Shown here: positions 6,138 through 6,312 of the stretch, piece after piece | Numbering within the stretch: position 1 is the stretch's first letter | Layout of the letters: the number at the start of each line of letters is the position of its first letter | Assembly (NCBI GenBank): GCA_900545825.1 | Contig: URAS01000028.1 | Span: forward strand, 1-6,312 | Direction of reading: 5' to 3' | DNA from: an uncultured Actinomyces sp. | Lineage (GTDB): Bacteria; Actinomycetota; Actinomycetes; Actinomycetales; Actinomycetaceae | DNA length: 6,312 nucleotides | Translations under genes and position numbers: made by a program | The notes under the pieces: model-generated | Databases searched by the model: none | What the model was told of the DNA's origin: nothing | What the model saw: the letters and a program-made list of their open reading frames with translations, nothing else

Positions 6138-6164
6138 CCCAGTCTCTCACGGGTGGCGACTGGG
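6138..6164 (-). promoter_or_regulatory. Hairpin in the leader of the ABC-class ATPase gene
   Basis: CCCAGTC (6138-6144) and GACTGGG (6158-6164) form a perfect 7-bp inverted repeat with a 13-base spacer. On the minus strand it ends 3 bases before the ATG at 6134, where a ribosome binding site would normally be. The only purine-rich stretch, GAGAG, falls at the loop/stem edge. It could limit translation initiation, but no alternative structure or ligand-binding fold is apparent. Confidence 0.35.
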
Positions 6165-6192
6165 TCCGCCAGCCCGCTGGCCCCGTCCTGCC

Positions 6193-6232
6193 CGTGAACG
6201 TGATCCTTCTGTCCGCTTTGGTCACGTTCATG
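6193..6232. promoter_or_regulatory. Dyad repeat in the divergent intergenic region
   Basis: TGAACGTGATC (6195-6205) and GGTCACGTTCA (6220-6230) are inverted copies with one mismatch (a T against a G) and a 14-base spacer. One more pair forms at 6193/6232. It lies between the divergent ATPase gene and the + strand gene starting at 6287. It could be a two-half-site operator for one or both genes. It could also fold as a hairpin, but neither gene needs a terminator here. I see no strong promoter boxes; TTGGTC (6218-6223) is a poor -35 candidate. Confidence 0.4.
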
Positions 6233-6274
6233 CCCCCAAACAGTCTCTGGCAGGCTGGTTGTGAGCCGTGCAGG

Positions 6275-6281
6275 AAGGAGG
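6275..6281 (+). promoter_or_regulatory. Strong ribosome binding site
   Basis: AAGGAGG is a full Shine-Dalgarno match 5 bases before the ATG at 6287. It is the strongest in the window and fixes the start of the partial gene at the right edge. Confidence 0.8.
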
Positions 6282-6286
6282 CTGTT

Positions 6287-6312
6287 ATGCCTGATTTCGT
6301 GATGGATCCGCG
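6287..6312 (+). CDS. N-terminal start of an unidentified protein (partial)
   Basis: The ATG at 6287-6289 follows AAGGAGG by 5 bases and opens a frame reading MPDFVMDP before the window ends, with two further bases of the next codon. The excellent ribosome binding site and divergent position relative to the ATPase gene support a real gene start. Eight complete codons give no basis for a family assignment. Confidence 0.65.

Noticed and set aside
5565..6197. Open frame on the plus strand overlapping the start of the ATPase gene
   Set aside because: Its composition is typical of an antisense shadow in GC-rich DNA, and the conserved N-terminal domain of the ATPase is read from the other strand.
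6140..6248. Direct repeat CAGTCTCT at 6140-6147 and 6241-6248
   Set aside because: Eight bases shared over a 100-bp distance, with no matching flanks, is plausibly chance.

Overview
The window is GC-rich (roughly two thirds G+C, with third codon positions almost always G or C). Together with strong G+C-rich hairpin terminators lacking clear T-tracts and the protein families present, this points to the chromosome of a high-GC actinobacterium. A member of the Actinomycetales is my guess, but nothing in the window fixes the genus. I see no phage, transposase, CRISPR, tRNA or rRNA signal; it looks like ordinary chromosomal metabolism and transport DNA.

Layout, left to right: the last 24 codons of a + strand gene of unknown identity (to 76), closed by a perfect 13-bp hairpin (87-120). 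Next is a short AT-rich leader and a + strand MHS-family (ProP-like) major facilitator transporter (193-1593). A convergent gap of 188 bp (1594-1781) is largely filled by a 109-bp dyad-symmetric element made from four copies of one 12-mer. Three minus-strand genes follow in reverse order: a CycA-type D-alanine/D-serine/glycine permease (1782-3266), a PfkB-family sugar kinase, probably fructokinase (3408-4361), and a 563-residue ABC-class ATPase of the COG3044/PF09818 family (4443-6134). Two hairpins (3313-3353, 3360-3390) separate the kinase from the permease, so the permease is probably its own transcription unit. The 81-bp gap between the ATPase and kinase has no convincing terminator, so those two could be partly co-transcribed. 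The 152-bp divergent gap at the right carries two inverted repeats, then a strong ribosome binding site and the first nine codons of another + strand gene.

Functionally, the two convergent transporters would both bring in small amino-acid-like solutes (betaine/proline-type and glycine/D-alanine-type). The sugar kinase feeds phosphorylated sugar into central metabolism. The ABC-class ATPase has no transmembrane part, and nothing around it suggests a specific role. I see no clear multi-gene system. The most unusual items are the symmetric repeat at 1599-1707, a sharp codon-usage step inside the MHS transporter gene, and the poorly characterised ATPase with a hairpin placed just before its start codon.
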